Source: Apiospora phragmitis
Taxonomy: Eukaryota; Ascomycota; Sordariomycetes; Amphisphaeriales; Apiosporaceae
Length of the DNA: 64,000 bases
Direction: 5' to 3'
Assembly (NCBI GenBank): GCA_038363925.1
Contig: JAQQWL010000007.1
Coordinates: 930,001 to 994,000, forward strand
Position numbers and translations under genes: made by a program. The notes beneath the pieces were generated by a model, which was not told the origin of the DNA, ran no database searches, and saw nothing but the letters and a program-made list of their open reading frames with translations. Positions 34,781-47,093 of this stretch are shown here, one piece after another. Positions within the stretch are counted from its first letter, which is position 1, and each line of letters starts with the position of its first letter.

Positions 34781-37700
34781 ATGTCTGGACGAAGCGCCTA
34801 CGCAAGGAAGATCAAAGAGACAAAAGCCACTGAGAAGGGCGGTACATCTACACGAGGACGCGCAAAGTCAGCAGGGAGCTCCAGAAGTTCGGAACGAGAT
34901 GACGCCACCTTTAGCGACTACCCCATGCCCCAGGGGACCGGCTATGGTACTACCAATGCGAGGTTCCTGAAATTCTCGGAGCCAATCCGGGAAGCAGACC
35001 CGATGCGCCTTCGCGGCGAGCTCACCAATTTCAGCAACCAAAGCAATGGCAGTAGTCAGAATAGTGGGGGGTTTGGAGTTAGGTGGGACGGCGTCTCGTC
35101 TAACATGGGATACCAAGATTCTATGCAGGATTACGCATATGCAAGACCGAGAAAGCCCACCATCAAGACAGAGGATGTCTCGGGCATTGAGAGGTCGGGA
35201 TTGCGCAGCGTGATGGACAAGCGAAGTGACGGTGTGCGCAAAGGCCTTTCGAAAGCCTTCGGCTTTGGCAAGAAGTCGAAGAAGGGAGAGGACCTTCGAC
35301 CACAGTCGTCGGCAACGATCAGGCCAGGTCAAGAGTCAATAGACAGTCCGAGCTCGAGCGAAGTGCCTCCTATGCCGAACCAAAGCCCCCGGTCCCCGTG
35401 GGGACCCGACTCGGGATTCATGTCGCCGCCACCGTCATCTACACTACCGCCGTTGCCACCTGCTGGGGCAGCACCCCCGACTAAGCGGTGGATCGGAGCT
35501 GGAAGACCAGTCCAACGTTGGAACAAGCTGCGCAAAGATCCCGAACTATGGGACCCTAATGGTGACGTGCTCGTGTTCTTCGGGCATAGGGCAGGAGTCC
35601 CAGAGCCAACCCATCTTTCCGACTTTCGTCGCACATCATTGAGGCGACCGAGTCAAGGTTTCTCGTCACTCTTCTCCGTGAAGGGTCTACTGACGAGGAT
35701 ATCCACATGCCGCCATCACCAGCCGGGGCTCCTCCTATGCTGCAACGGCATGGCATGAGTGGGAACCAGATGCACTTGGGCTATGGTCGCAGTGGTCAAC
35801 CAACGCCGCCCATGTCGGAAGATGCTAGCCTTGCCGACGCAGACGGCCAAATCTCGTATGAAATGTACTTCCCGACACCCACCAACATGAACATGATGGA
35901 CGCGCACCGTCATGCCATCACCACTCGCAACGTGTTTGCCCTGCTTTATCATGCTTCATTAGTCGGGTTCTCACTGCACCAAGCGCTTTCCGACTTACAC
36001 GATCGCCTTGACACGTACATGCCCGCAGAAGCCGACAACGTGGGCACCATACTCAACTACATATCTGCTCGCGGCATTGATGACGCCCACAACGATCCCG
36101 AAACAACAGTTTCCCTCCTGGCTTGGTCTGAGATGCCGGAAGTCAGATGGGAAGAGGGTTGGCGAGAAGCCTTTCTGCACAGTGCAGGCATGTACTCTAG
36201 GCTCGAAGGCTGTGCCGACTTCAAATACATCACCCCTATCACTCGAGCGCTGCTGGAGCGTGCGTGTCTGGAGTGCCAACTCCGTGTCCAGGCAGCAGAG
36301 GAACGGTTGAGCGACTTTGCGTACGGCGACTTCTGGCCCTCTTCGGGTCCGGTCACGACCGGTCCTGCCAGAGCCGCTGCAGACCGGCTCCAGAGGTTCT
36401 TCAAGGACCACTACACAGGCCTCTATGGGCGCTGGCCGCCACCCGCCTCTGGCGCGACAACATCCGATGGGGAAGAGATGTGGCTCACCAGGAATGTGGC
36501 ACAGACTCTGCAGAAAGATTTTGGCGCCTTGTATGACTACCTCGTCAATCGGGATATTGTCTGGGATGAGTCAGAAACCCGAAGCAGTCGGAAATGGATG
36601 ATGGTGTCGGAGAGCGGCAACAGGGCATTTGACCCAGACACGACAGATTTGCCACTTACCGACATGTTGATTGAGTGGGACAACCGCTTACGCTTTCCAC
36701 ATATACCCCGTCCGTACCCCCTAGTACCCGAGTCTATCTCGCCAACGGCTCAGACTGGAAGCACCACCAAGCCCAAGAAGAGTGACAAAGAAAGGAACAG
36801 TCGCGGGGGCGATGAGCGCATCCTGGAGCGCCGCGTCCAGCTCGCCTACACCGAGGCCACCAATATCTACATTCTTGGCTCGGATCTGATTCCGTCGCCC
36901 CTGGTCGACGGCTTCGTCAAGTTCGAGAAGGGCGACCAGGTGGGCGCAGTCGACCCATCTCTCGCCCGCCGCGGCCGCTGGGTTCTTATTTATGCCATCC
37001 TGCAGACACTGGCCTCGGTTTCAGTCGACTCGCCCAATGTCCGCTACCGCGACGACGTTGCCTACCACCTCTCGCCCCGCCTCAAGGGCACCAAGACGCC
37101 GCCCTGGAAGGGCGTCTCGTCGCCCGCCCCTGAGGCCGCGCACGAGCTCTCCTACTGCTGGCTCGCGCCTCGCTCCTGGCACGGCGGGGCAGCTGGCGCT
37201 GAGTCCGATGCCTCGGCCACGTCGGGTGGAGGAGATCATGGTAGCTCAAGTCCTGTCATGCGGATGATGCGCGCCCAGGCTCGCGGACAAGCACAGGCCA
37301 TGCAAGGTGGTGGTGGTAGTAGTAGAAGGCAACAAGCACAACACAACTTCTCTCGGAACCAGCATCATCACGACTTCCCCTCGCCGCCATTGGGCAGCCC
37401 CGCGTCTACTGATCCCCCAAGTCGCGCGTCTGCCTGGCACACGGCGGCCTCTTCGACGGCGACGCGCAGCAACTGGTCTTCCAACGCTTCGGTGGATGGC
37501 CCGCCGACCATGTGGGGTGGCTCCTCGGCCATGAGCACCGTGTCGGACGACGACTACTACTACCGCGAACGTGCTGGGTCTGGCGGCGGCGGCGCCCGCA
37601 CGCCGTCGTCTGCGTATGGGGGCAGCAGCAGTAGGGACTATTATGGTAGCAATCGTACGATGGGACCGACGATCCCGCTACCGCAGCCACCGCAGAGCCG

Positions 37701-38148
37701 CGACGGGAGCAAGAGCGTCCGAAGCTACGCTACGTTCGGCGTTCCGCCCTCGGTCGGGCGCGTTGACGAGAGCGAAGTTGGCCCTGCGGCAAGTGCAAGT
37801 AGCAGCACGGGAGAGCCGTCGGCGGGGGGGTGGCCTAGTCGCGGGCAACGTATACGGACCGGGGGGCGTAATGGTTTCAGCAACAGTAACGGTGGGAAGC
37901 CTATCCCGACCTTACCTCTGCCCCTGAGCGCGAGCGTGACGGGCCACGGCGGCTTCTTGAATCTGGATGATAGCCCGCCGCAGCGGGTGTCGAGCCGGAG
38001 CCCGCGGAGGGGTCGTCAGCAGCAGGATTTGAGGAGCGAGAGTAGTAGGTCAGGTGGTGGTGGCGGCAATGGCAGTAGTTCAGACGGGTTAAGCCCGATT
38101 ATTCGGGATTTCGATTTCATGGATGTTATTGATGATCATGCGCCTTGA
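34781..38148 (+). CDS. DUF8004-type protein, one frame break
   Basis: Large fungal protein of unknown role, 1,122 residues if one base is restored. Order: basic/Ser-rich N-terminus with lysine-rich GLSKAFGFGKKSKKG, Pro-rich linker, PTKRWIGAGRPVQRWNKLRK and DPELWDPNGDVLVFFGH, then a globular domain: HIIEATESRFLVTLLREGST, YFPTPTNMNMMDAHRHAITT, RNVFALLYHASLVGFSLHQA, and further to VQLAYTEATNIYILGSDLIP. A long Ser/Gly/Arg-rich disordered tail ends DFDFMDVIDDHAP. The first 270 codons and the rest are in frames that differ by one base at GGG 35589-35591; GGGG would give FFGHRGRSPRANPSF, as expected for continuity. With the base restored the length is divisible by three. I take this as a probable assembly indel in a working gene. 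Confidence 0.75.
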
Positions 38149-38514
38149 GAAGGGGGGAGGAGGTCCTGGTAAAAGGGGGGCTTATGTCAATGTAGGCTAT
38201 GGATTGGATGGATGTATGTGCGATATGTATAACAATGTCACACAGTAGCACTTGTCGGAATACCAGGTTTCATTTACTGCTTCTATATTATATAGATGCA
38301 CGGACTAATTACATCGTCATAGCATGACTTGCGTGCCATATCTACCTGTTGAAGATATTGCAATACCAGTCCCGCCATTTCACATCGAGCGCGCATGTAA
38401 TCGTGTTGAGATTTTGGATACTCTCATAATGCAAGTACACTATTTACTACTGTCTACATACACTACCACCGAACCTTGCCCTGACTCCGGGCAGCTATTA
38501 CGATTCTAGATGGC
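38149..38514. other. Intergenic, convergent 3' ends
   Basis: 366 bp, AT-rich, no gene seen. Confidence 0.55.
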
Positions 38515-40598
38515 TTAAATAGAGCTGGCTCTAGTGATGCCTCGCGCGCTTAAGCCTACTACCCCTACTGTCGTCGCTGCTTTCGGGGCTGCTACCAGAG
38601 GCAGTAGCAGCAGCAGCAGCAACTGTAGGCTTCCATAGCGCCCGTAGCGCCGCCTCCAAACCCTGCGCCAGCTGCTCTCCCTCTCGGGGTCGCCCTTCCT
38701 CTCTGCACTGGCGATGAGCGACACCTTGGGCGCTGGGAAGTTGACCCGGACGAACTCGTAGGGCGCGCCACGCACATCGTTCCAGGGCCCCAAGAGCGTT
38801 TCTATGCGCTGCAGCTGCGCCGCCCCCCCCCCCCTGTGGCGAAGAGCTGTTGTCGTTGTTGTCGACGCAGCACGCCAAGAACGGCATCAGCCGCTGCCGC
38901 TTCCTCCACGACACGTCGAGCGTCCGGTAGCTGGGCCCCCACCCGGCGCCGTAGGCCACGACGGAGCGCGCGAACCGCTCCTCGCGCCAGTGCGCCTGGT
39001 CCCACGCCTGCGGCAGCAGCGTGTTGACGACCCAGCTCATGGGCGGCAGGTCCTGGTAGCCGCGCGTGCCGTCGGCGCGCGCGTGGCAGAGGCCGAGGTG
39101 CGGGTGCTCGGTCATGCCGGCCCACTAGAACTTTTGGAGGACTGCGATCAGCTCGTCGCTGTACGGCTCTTCGTTCCGCGGGGCGCGGCTGCCGTCGCTG
39201 TGGCGGACGCTGCAGTCCCTGTTCGCGCACGCGACCCGGATCCGGTTGACGTCGTTGTCGCTGCCACCAGGGCCGATGATGTGTGTGGTCGCGAGCTCGC
39301 GCAGGATGGTGCCCAGCCCCGCGACGTCCTCCCACTCCTCGGGGTGCGCGTCTTCGGCGTCGCCGTCCCAGGCGCGCGGGCGGACTATGCTCACGGGGTC
39401 GCCCTCGACGAAGGCGCGGCCGAAGCCGCCGAGCCGGATCCCGGGGAAGGCGTTGGTGCACTCGCCGCGGGGCTTGGGGCCGGACTTGTGGCTGCGGTAG
39501 TGGACTGCGACGTTGCGGGCGAAGAGTTCGCGGTGGTAGACGGTGCGCCGCCGCACCTGCTCTCGCTCGCCCGAGCCCGAGCCCGAGTTGCCCAAGTCCC
39601 AGTCCGAGTCTGAGTCGTTGCCCGTGTTCGTGTCGTCGCCTGAATCGGAGTCCGAGTCGTCGCTCCCCTCTGAGTCGGACGGCCCCCTCTCGCCACAGTG
39701 CAGGTGGACCAGGACCGCGCACAGCTGCTGCGCGACGTGCCAGACGAAGTGCTCGGGGATGCGGCGGCGCTGGGCGCGGTAGGTGTCGCGGAGCGCCGCG
39801 AGGGTGCCGCTGTTGCTGTGCTGGAAGTAGAGGGAGTAGACGGGGACGGGGTGGTCCTGCAGCTTCTGCCAGAACATTAGCTACGTGAAGCACTCTTCGC
39901 CGTCCGGCAGCGTGACTTGGAGATCGCGCTCGGCGGCGGCAGCTTCTTCTTCTTCTTCTTCTTCTTCTTCGTTGCTGCTGTCTTCGTCCTTCATGGTGTC
40001 GTCGTCATCCTCGTGGAGGATATCGTACCACCAAGGCTTTCCATTGCTATCAACACGACCACCACCGCCCCCACGCATACGGACACGCGGCGTAGTCGAT
40101 GTGCCCGCCCTTCCACCCGCCGCGCCAGCGCCCCCCCTCTGCGTCGGCATCCAATCCTCATCCTCCTCCTCATCCTCCTCGAACTCCTCCTCTGCCGGCG
40201 GCGTCTGCCCCCCCCTCCGTCGTCGCCGTAACATCCGACTCCTCGGCGCGCCACCAGCCCGGCATCCGCGCCCTCCCCTTGATCTTCTTATTGTGCTCGT
40301 CCCAGGGGTAGCCCACAACAAAATCGGCTCCTGTCTCGACGGGCGCCGTCGAGACCTTCAGCTCAGGCGGTCGGGGCCCCACGAAGTCCTTGCCGCCGCC
40401 CTCGAGCAGCTTGTTGACGTACAGCTGGCCGTTGCCGAGGGACTGGACGACGAACTCGGAGCGCGAGACGGCCTCGACCAGGAGGAAGCTGTCGGCGTGC
40501 AGCTTCGCCTCGTGGCTCCACTGGTTGCCGGGGCCGGCGTCGTGGTAAGGAGGGTAGATGCCGATGTCGTTGTAGGGGGTTGCCAGTGATTGGGCCAT
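38515..40598 (-). pseudogene. Protein-kinase-like protein, broken
   Basis: Fungal kinase-fold protein: N-terminal MAQSLATPYNDIGIYPPYHD, an acidic linker encoded by (TTC/TCC) repeats, then a kinase-like core SGTLAALRDTYRAQRRRIPE with HFVWHVAQQLCAVLVHLH, VYHRELFARNVAVHY where HRD reads HRE, and RLGGFGRAFVEGD where DFG reads GFG. The changed HRD and DFG residues suggest an inactive kinase even before decay. Breaks: frame change at the C run 40208-40215; TAG at 39881-39883 before LMFWQKLQDHPVPVYSLYF; TAG at 39125-39127 where KF-E-WAGMTEHP is expected (GAG to TAG); frame change at the C run 38823-38834 before GPWNDVRGAPYEFVRVNFPA. The two frame changes are at long homopolymers and may be assembly errors; the two stops are base substitutions. 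No intron can remove either stop. Confidence 0.68.
39945..39970. repeat. (TTC)n microsatellite
   Basis: Run of TTC/TTCTTC triplets; on the minus strand it encodes a glutamate run in the kinase-like gene. Confidence 0.8.
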
Positions 40599-41262
40599 GG
40601 TGATGATGGGTAAGGAGCGGATATACGAAAAAGGAGAGATCCAAGTACGTCGATCGCTGTCTATCTGGATTCAGTATCAGTGGGCTGCAAGTAACCCTTT
40701 GATTGAGCTTGAAGAGACGGTGCTCTGATCGAGTAAAGTCATCTCAATTATATCCATCATTGCTTCGGTTGCTTTGCGGCATTCTTAAAATCGCATTATC
40801 TTGAGACAAAGACTCTCATACTTTGGCCGCATGCGGATAGAACGACCATCACAAAGGAAAATAGAATGCATTTTAACACTACTTCTTACTCCCATTGATC
40901 CCGTTAATTGATCATAAACTGACAATGCATTGTTTATCTATGTACGAGGGTCGATTGTACAGAGGTTTATCACTAGCTAAACCTACGCCCTCTATTCTTC
41001 GCCCCTTAATTTTGAGGATGCCAGTATGTAATGTTTACCTACACATCCTCACGCGATCTAAATAAAGGAGGTTAAGCGACGAGTCTTGCGGAGCTCTTCA
41101 CGATATATAGAGTACATCTTAACAGGAGCTGTCAAGGTAACCAAATCCAGTAGACTTTTCATTGATTGCTATCTGATCTGAAATATCCATTTGAGCTACC
41201 CAGAAACGAGTGTCGATTGTGATTAATACAACGTCCATACCTACATATACCCGAATGGGGCA
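40599..41262. other. Intergenic, no supported gene
   Basis: 664 bp between the start of the kinase-like gene and the end of the NRPS-like reductase, AT-rich. Confidence 0.6.
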
Positions 41263-44200
41263 TCAGAACCCCCAGTGCTTGCACCACTGCTTCATCAGCC
41301 CCGGCGTAACCGCCTCACTCTGACGCATCGTCGGGCTCTGCCCCACCGTCCGCGTCGTCCCCAACACCGTCGAAGCGACGCCGCCCCGGGCCATCCCCCG
41401 GTACGCATCCAGCAGCTTGACGCCCGGGTTCCTGGCTAGGTTGGTCGTGCCCTCGTTCTGGGTGCCCTCGAGCCGGCGGATCCACTCCGAAAACTTCACC
41501 GTCTCGGGCAGGCGCTCCGGGCCGTAGAAGTCCAGCACCGCGCGCGACAGCGTCGCCCACGTCGTCGTCGACGGGTTCGACCCGTGGTAGTAGCCGCTGA
41601 TGGTGTCCGGGTCGACGTGCTGGGTTATGCCGTCCACCTCGAGGATCAGGTTCGCGATGCGCTCGACCGGCGCCCAGTCCACCCGGTCCACGCTCCCGCC
41701 CAGGTCCGACGGCAGCGCCCTGAGGTACAGGCTGCTCGCCACGATGCTCGGCAGCCACTCGTGGCGGTTCCACACGCCGGCGTCCCGCTCCGGTCCCCCA
41801 ACCTGGGCCACGCGGACCACCGCCGTCGGGAAATCACCCGCCTTGGAAGCATCCTCGAGGACGAGACTGGCGACCATCTTACTGGCCCCGTACCCGCCGT
41901 GGGCGAGACTCATGTCCTCGAACCTCTCTTCCGGGATGGTGCCCTTCTCGTGCCACCCGTCGACCGTGCCGACCGACGAGATGAAGACCACGGCGACCCG
42001 CTTCTCGGCCGCAGCCGCGAAATCGGCCCAGTGGCGCACGCCGCGGATATGCGGCTCGAATGATGCCACCGGCATATTGAAGTTGACCGGCCACGCGTTC
42101 AGCACCACCCGGTCCGTCTCCTGTAGCAGCCGTGCATATAACTCCTTGCTGAGCCCGAAATTTGGCTGCGACGCATCCATTTTCAAGAATTCGGCCTTGC
42201 CACCGTATGATGTGTCTAGGCCTCGCTCCCGCATAGCAGGCACCTGTTTGCCGGCACCGCCATCGTCAGACCGGTTGAGGCAAATGATCTTGCGCACGCG
42301 CGGGCTCTGGGCCATGATATCCAGCATGTAAGACCCGAGCATGCCGGTCGAGCCCGTAAGGAGAACGGTCTGGTCGGTTTCAGAAGCTTCGGGCCTTTTG
42401 GCTGCGGCTTTCTTCGGTAGAGTCTGCGTGTACTTGTCGTAGAGTGTCTTTATGTCGCGCCGATGCTGTTCTCCAGGATCGACAGCCTTATGCGAGGCGC
42501 CATCGGCGCCGTCAACTGCCATGACATTCTGCATGATGTGGCGGGCTAGCATCCGCGGTGATGGGTTGTTGTAGACGACGCGCGTGGCCACAGCGGTGTC
42601 GTCGATCTCGTGGCTCAGAGCGACTGCGAGACCGGCGCGCAGGAGGCGAGAGGCCTTGATCACTTGCATCGAGTCGATACCTTCGCATTGTATTCGGTCA
42701 GGTATAAAGAATCGATGAACTTGCCACTTGTACGGATGGAATCGAACTTACCAGCAGAGAAGAAGTCGGCATCTAGCTCGATTTTGGCGGCCCCGATTTG
42801 GGACTGGAACATCTCCGCGATCGAAGCTGCGAGCGCATCTTCAGAGGACACATCCAATTTAGGAGCGTTTGCATCAGATGCGTCATTAGCTTTGTTGTAC
42901 AACTGGTTGATCTCGTCATTGTAAAGCTTGACCGTGGCGGCTCTCTGGACCGTCCCTTTGCCCGCCCGCGGGAAAGGCTTGTCCGGGTTGGCGATCATTA
43001 TATAGTCGCGGTCGATCCGACCGTGCGCGACCGACTGCTTGTTGGCTTGCTCAACTTTAGCCCAAGCACTATCCAGCAGCGCCTGGCGTTCCTCGTCGTT
43101 CTTGGGCTGCGTGATCGGCTCGATTATCAAGGCTGGTTGGAAACGCATAGCACCTACGACGACTACGCCCTTGACCTGCGGATGATCCTGTTGAGAAAAG
43201 AGAAGCTGTCAGTTCTGATGCTAGATTGAAATAGAGGAAATAACCCTGACCTCTACTATTCCCTCAATGGTAACGGGGTTCAGCTTCTCCCCGTTGGAGA
43301 AGACGATGATATCGTCAGATCGTCCGCGGTAAAGCCAATGGTGCGGAAGTGTGGGGTGAGGTGTGAACAGATCCTTAGTCGAGACCTCGTTTTCCTCTGG
43401 GAATGTGTAAAAGTAGCATTGGATGTGAGCTGCAGGATCCTTGTCCTTTCGCACGTAGAACAGTTCGTAGACTTCCTCATCTCCCTGCTGCTTGCGCCAC
43501 TCGATACCGCACATATTAGGATTGAAGACACACCAATGCCACAGCTTAGGGTTGTCGACCCAATAGAGAGGAAATATGCTGCATCTTGAATATTCCTGTC
43601 AGTTGAGGTTTCAAAGATGCAGAACACAACTAACTCACTCTGTGGTTGCGATGATGTTGAACAGGCGCACTCCGGCTTCCACAAGTCTGTCGCCCGCCTC
43701 TTGATTCAGATCGCCTAAGCCTGGTTGTTAGTCCAATACGTCCATATTAACTTTCTCCTAGGAGGAACACCAACCGCCCCCAATCCCTACGCCATGGAAC
43801 TTCGCCAGCTCCTTCATCGCCTCATCATTCATGCTCATGTCTTCCAGAATAGCTGGAGGCAGAAGTGTGGTATTCGCATCAACATTCTTCAAGGATTCGA
43901 CGACGAGATCAGCAGAGAGGGGGCGATCGGCACTGCCGAGAGCAATAGGCACCCCGTAATATACGGAGAACCAGAATGCGATGTAAAGGCCCGCCGCGTG
44001 AAACAAGGGCACTGTTCCTTCGGTGTTAGACGAATAGCTCCGTGGAATGAAATGCCGAGCAGGGATGGACTGATTGCTTACTTGCAGTAAAATGTCGTTT
44101 ACATCCGCTAACAAGCTCACTCCAAATTGTCTTCTTCCCATCCAATTCGGGGGCCTCCTTCCAGGCATCGGCCAGGGCAAACATGCCTTGCCTGACGACG

Positions 44201-44987
44201 ATGGGTTTCGGCAGACCAGTACTACCGCTGGTATGCAAAACGCACATAGGCTCCCACTCAGCTTCCTCGAAGGTCTTGTCGAAGGGGTAATGTGGCACCT
44301 GCTTCTCGTCAATCAGCTCGTCAAGTGACGACACTTTGATAGCTTCCATATCGTCTCGTGCGTCGAGCAGTGGCTGGACGACCTTGGCGTGGGATGTGGG
44401 AAAGGCAATGTAACGACAGCCTGTCTTATCGAACAGATTGAACTGGGCTTCTTGAGAGTTCCGGGGAGAGACGAACAGAACCTAGATTGACAAATCAGAG
44501 GCAGGAACGGCAAATGTTGCGGACGCTGCTGGGTCTCATCCGAGGACTGAGGAGCTACATTTCACCCCCAGGCCATCTTGGACATACCTGTCGTCCAGTC
44601 TTGATGGCCGCTACCATAATAATCTAGGAGCACCGTCAGTTGAATCAAGATGATGCCGTGGTTCGACATGCCAAGAACAGACGGGCATACCAAGTAGCGT
44701 GCATCATTCGGGCCAATATAGGCAACGGTGGGGAACTTCTCAGTAGTTGCTTGACTGGCTCGCTCAATGATCCGATGACAGCATCTATTGATGGCGTTGG
44801 CAAACTGCTGAAATGTGACTGTTCGCCAGCCATCCTTGGGCTCCGACGAAACTGGAATCTTTGCCCATTCTCGCTGGGGCTCTCGGCGAGCGATGTCGTC
44901 AATGATGTTGGGTATGAGTCGCTTGCCGCTCGCGCTTTTGGCAGGTGTCTTGCTGGGAAGAGGATCGTCTACCCGGGAAGGAGCCAT
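41263..44987 (-). CDS. NRPS-like reductase (A-T-R; carboxylic acid reductase type)
   Basis: Non-condensing NRPS-like enzyme that adenylates a carboxylic acid, loads it on a phosphopantetheine arm and releases it reductively as aldehyde or alcohol. Eight exons: 44691-44987, 44588-44623, 44082-44481, 43775-44011, 43639-43720, 43251-43578, 42752-43187, 41263-42680; 3,234 nt, 1,077 residues. Adenylation domain: LHTSGSTGLPKPIVV, PLFHAAGLYIAFWFSVYYG, WLYRGRSDDIIVFSNGEKLN and FPRAGKGTVQR. Carrier: splicing of 42681-42751 joins DADFFSAG to IDSMQVIKASRLLRAG, giving the serine that takes the arm. Reductase domain: VLLTGSTGMLGSYMLDIM for NADP(H), and YGASK as catalytic Tyr/Lys. The C-terminus is QWCKHWGF. 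Without the introns both the carrier serine and several adenylation motifs appear interrupted. One intron begins GTTGGT and one GTCAGG, both acceptable but less common. Best candidate core enzyme of a small cluster; substrate unknown. Confidence 0.92.
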
Positions 44988-46416
44988 GACAGTGTATGGT
45001 TCATATGTAATAACTAGGACAGATAGAAGTAGTATAACAATAACGGGTTGGTGTCTGCTTCTACCCTGAGTGCCATTGTGTCCTGGGACTGAGAGGATTC
45101 CATGGCTTGATATATATGCCCTCTTCCTTCGGATGGAAATGTTCTTGGGGTGCCAGTAGGGTTAGCTTCGGCATTTGGTCAAAGGCGAAGTGAAAGCCGC
45201 TCCCTCGCGGCGGCAGTTTATCTGAAGAATGATCATGACTAGCAGGCGCCAGTGAGGACCGGCCCGTTCTAAAGCAAGCCACAGGTCAAACGGGCAACTC
45301 TATACAGACAGGGACATGACCTCTTCAGACAGTGACTTGTCGATGAAGCCGAACCGGAGTTTAGTGCCCCCAAAGCCAAAGCTGTGCTGGGCACGAGTGT
45401 CTTGCAGAAGGGCTATCGTTGATTGGCAGAAAAATGTCTCATATCGATCCGTTGGAGATCCTCATCGAGGTGTGTGTCGATCATGAGAATGAGAATGAGT
45501 GGAGCAGCCATGTATGACGTTCTGAAGAGCGAATGCGCGAGACAAGCTTTGGCCATTTTAGGCAAAGCTTGTCTCGACATACAGATAGCCCAAAAATAGC
45601 CTCGGCTCCGACCTTGTGTGCCCACTGGGAGGCACGGAGGTCGGCTTGTCGAGAATGGAAAGTCCGCTTATCATTGCAACCATCGGCTCGCAGATTGTGG
45701 CGCGAACCTTCCACTCATAAGGGCCACCTGGCCACGGAAGCCCGCTCTAGATCTCGCGAACCCCTGGGCATTGCGGAGAGGCTCTAGGTTACGGGATCGT
45801 CGGGATCTCGTGTCTGCGTGTCCATTCCGTCATGGGCACTACTAGTACACTAGCGTTGGCAGGCGCTTGTTGCTTGACGAATCGGGTCAGTATATGTCGA
45901 TGGGTCGGTCAGTACATCAGGCCCCTCGGCCTCCTGCCGAGTTGACCATGCACATATCACGCAAGTATGTGGTGACGAGCATGTCTCTACGCAGTGTATC
46001 TTACTTCCGGTCTATTTGAATTGACTTACCACTTAATTAATTAGCTCGCAATAGCTAGGTGTCTGGGCTAGGACAGGCTTTGGAATGAAGGTGAAATAGA
46101 TGCCTCGAATAACCGCTGTCGAATAGCCGGCTTGATCAGTCCACGTGATGATTCGTCTTCGAATTGTTCCTCGGCCGTTGAGGACGAACTCTTCATTCAT
46201 TTTACAGCGAAACGCCAAATCGCTGATTGAGTCGCCGAAGAAACAATAAGAATCGTGTGATTAGCATCAATATTCATGGCCTATTCAATTCGCACTATGC
46301 CCATGATGAGTCTCGCTCATCGGGCCGTATAGTTTCCTAGACCATTATGATTATGCCTGACCAACCAATTTGGCGACAATTCCCTCCCCCAAAGTGCTTC
46401 CTTCATTGTGATCTCC
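44988..46416. promoter_or_regulatory. Upstream region of the NRPS-like gene
   Basis: 1.43 kb between the NRPS-like start and the 3' end of the next minus-strand gene. It has no domain-bearing frame but contains a strong inverted repeat at 45538-45576. A promoter role is inferred from position. Confidence 0.5.
45538..45576. repeat. Inverted repeat (14-bp perfect arms)
   Basis: CGAGACAAGCTTTG at 45538-45551 is matched by its exact reverse complement at 45563-45576, with an 11-nt loop; two more G:C pairs form beyond a bulged G. It lies about 550 bp upstream of the NRPS-like start. It could be a cruciform, a dimeric regulator site or a relic of a terminal repeat. Confidence 0.85.
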
Positions 46417-47093
46417 TCAGTCCTTGCTGAATCGCACAAAGGCCTCCTGGCATCTCTTCTTGAACTCCTGCAGGGCGGGGTCCTCCTCCTCCGCTCCATC
46501 GTCGGCGGCGGACGGCTCCTTGTTCTCCTCTTGCTCGCCGCTCTTCTTCAGAAGAGCCAGCAACTCCGTCTGATCTTTGGCGCTCGGGCCAGCAAGCGAG
46601 CGGGACAGGGGGAGAGCAGCAGGCTGGAACGGCATGGCGGTAGCGGAAAGAGCAGGCTCCGGCATGGTGTTGTGAGTCCGAGTGAGCTCGTTCTGGACGA
46701 CCTCTGTGGAACGTGATGCTGTAAGTAATCTACCACTGAGAAGAAGAGAGGTCCTCAAGATGGGTGATGTGACGTACTAACCAACTTGTCGTAGACAATG
46801 TCGTGCCACATGTACAGAAGGTGAGTGGGCTCGAGGGCCTCTTTGGAGAAGTAGGCATCCACGAACAGCAAATTGACAGGGATTCCATCGTCAAGGTTGC
46901 GTCTGATCATGGTATCAGCGTGCACAGGCAGCACATGCCGGCCCGCGAGGCGGCCCAGCATCTCAACCCAGTCTAGAGAGGTAAAGAGCGTGTCAGTCCG
47001 TCAAGGGCAAAGAATAATAAACTTGTTGTAGCAGGGAAAGTAAGCGGAAGTCACACCATGGTCAATCTGGAAAAAGTTGGTCTGGTAAGCCAT
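46417..47093 (-). CDS. Conserved fungal protein of unknown function
   Basis: Three exons, 47057-47093, 46778-46972 and 46417-46703 (519 nt, 172 residues). Exon 1 is MAYQTNFFQIDH; the join gives DWVEMLGRLAGRHVLPVHAD, then DDGIPVNLLFVDAYFSKEAL, LLYMWHDIVYDKLV. Introns are 84 nt (GTGTGA...TAG) and 74 nt (GTACGT...CAG). The second half is low-complexity and acidic (EQEENKEPSAADDGAEEEDP) before a short helix LQEFKKRCQEAFVRFSKD. I do not recognise the family, but the clean exon structure supports a real gene. No signal peptide or transmembrane helix. Confidence 0.75.

Noticed and set aside
38804..39613. 269-codon plus-strand frame
   Set aside because: Antisense to the kinase-like gene, where GC-rich sequence leaves several long open shadows.
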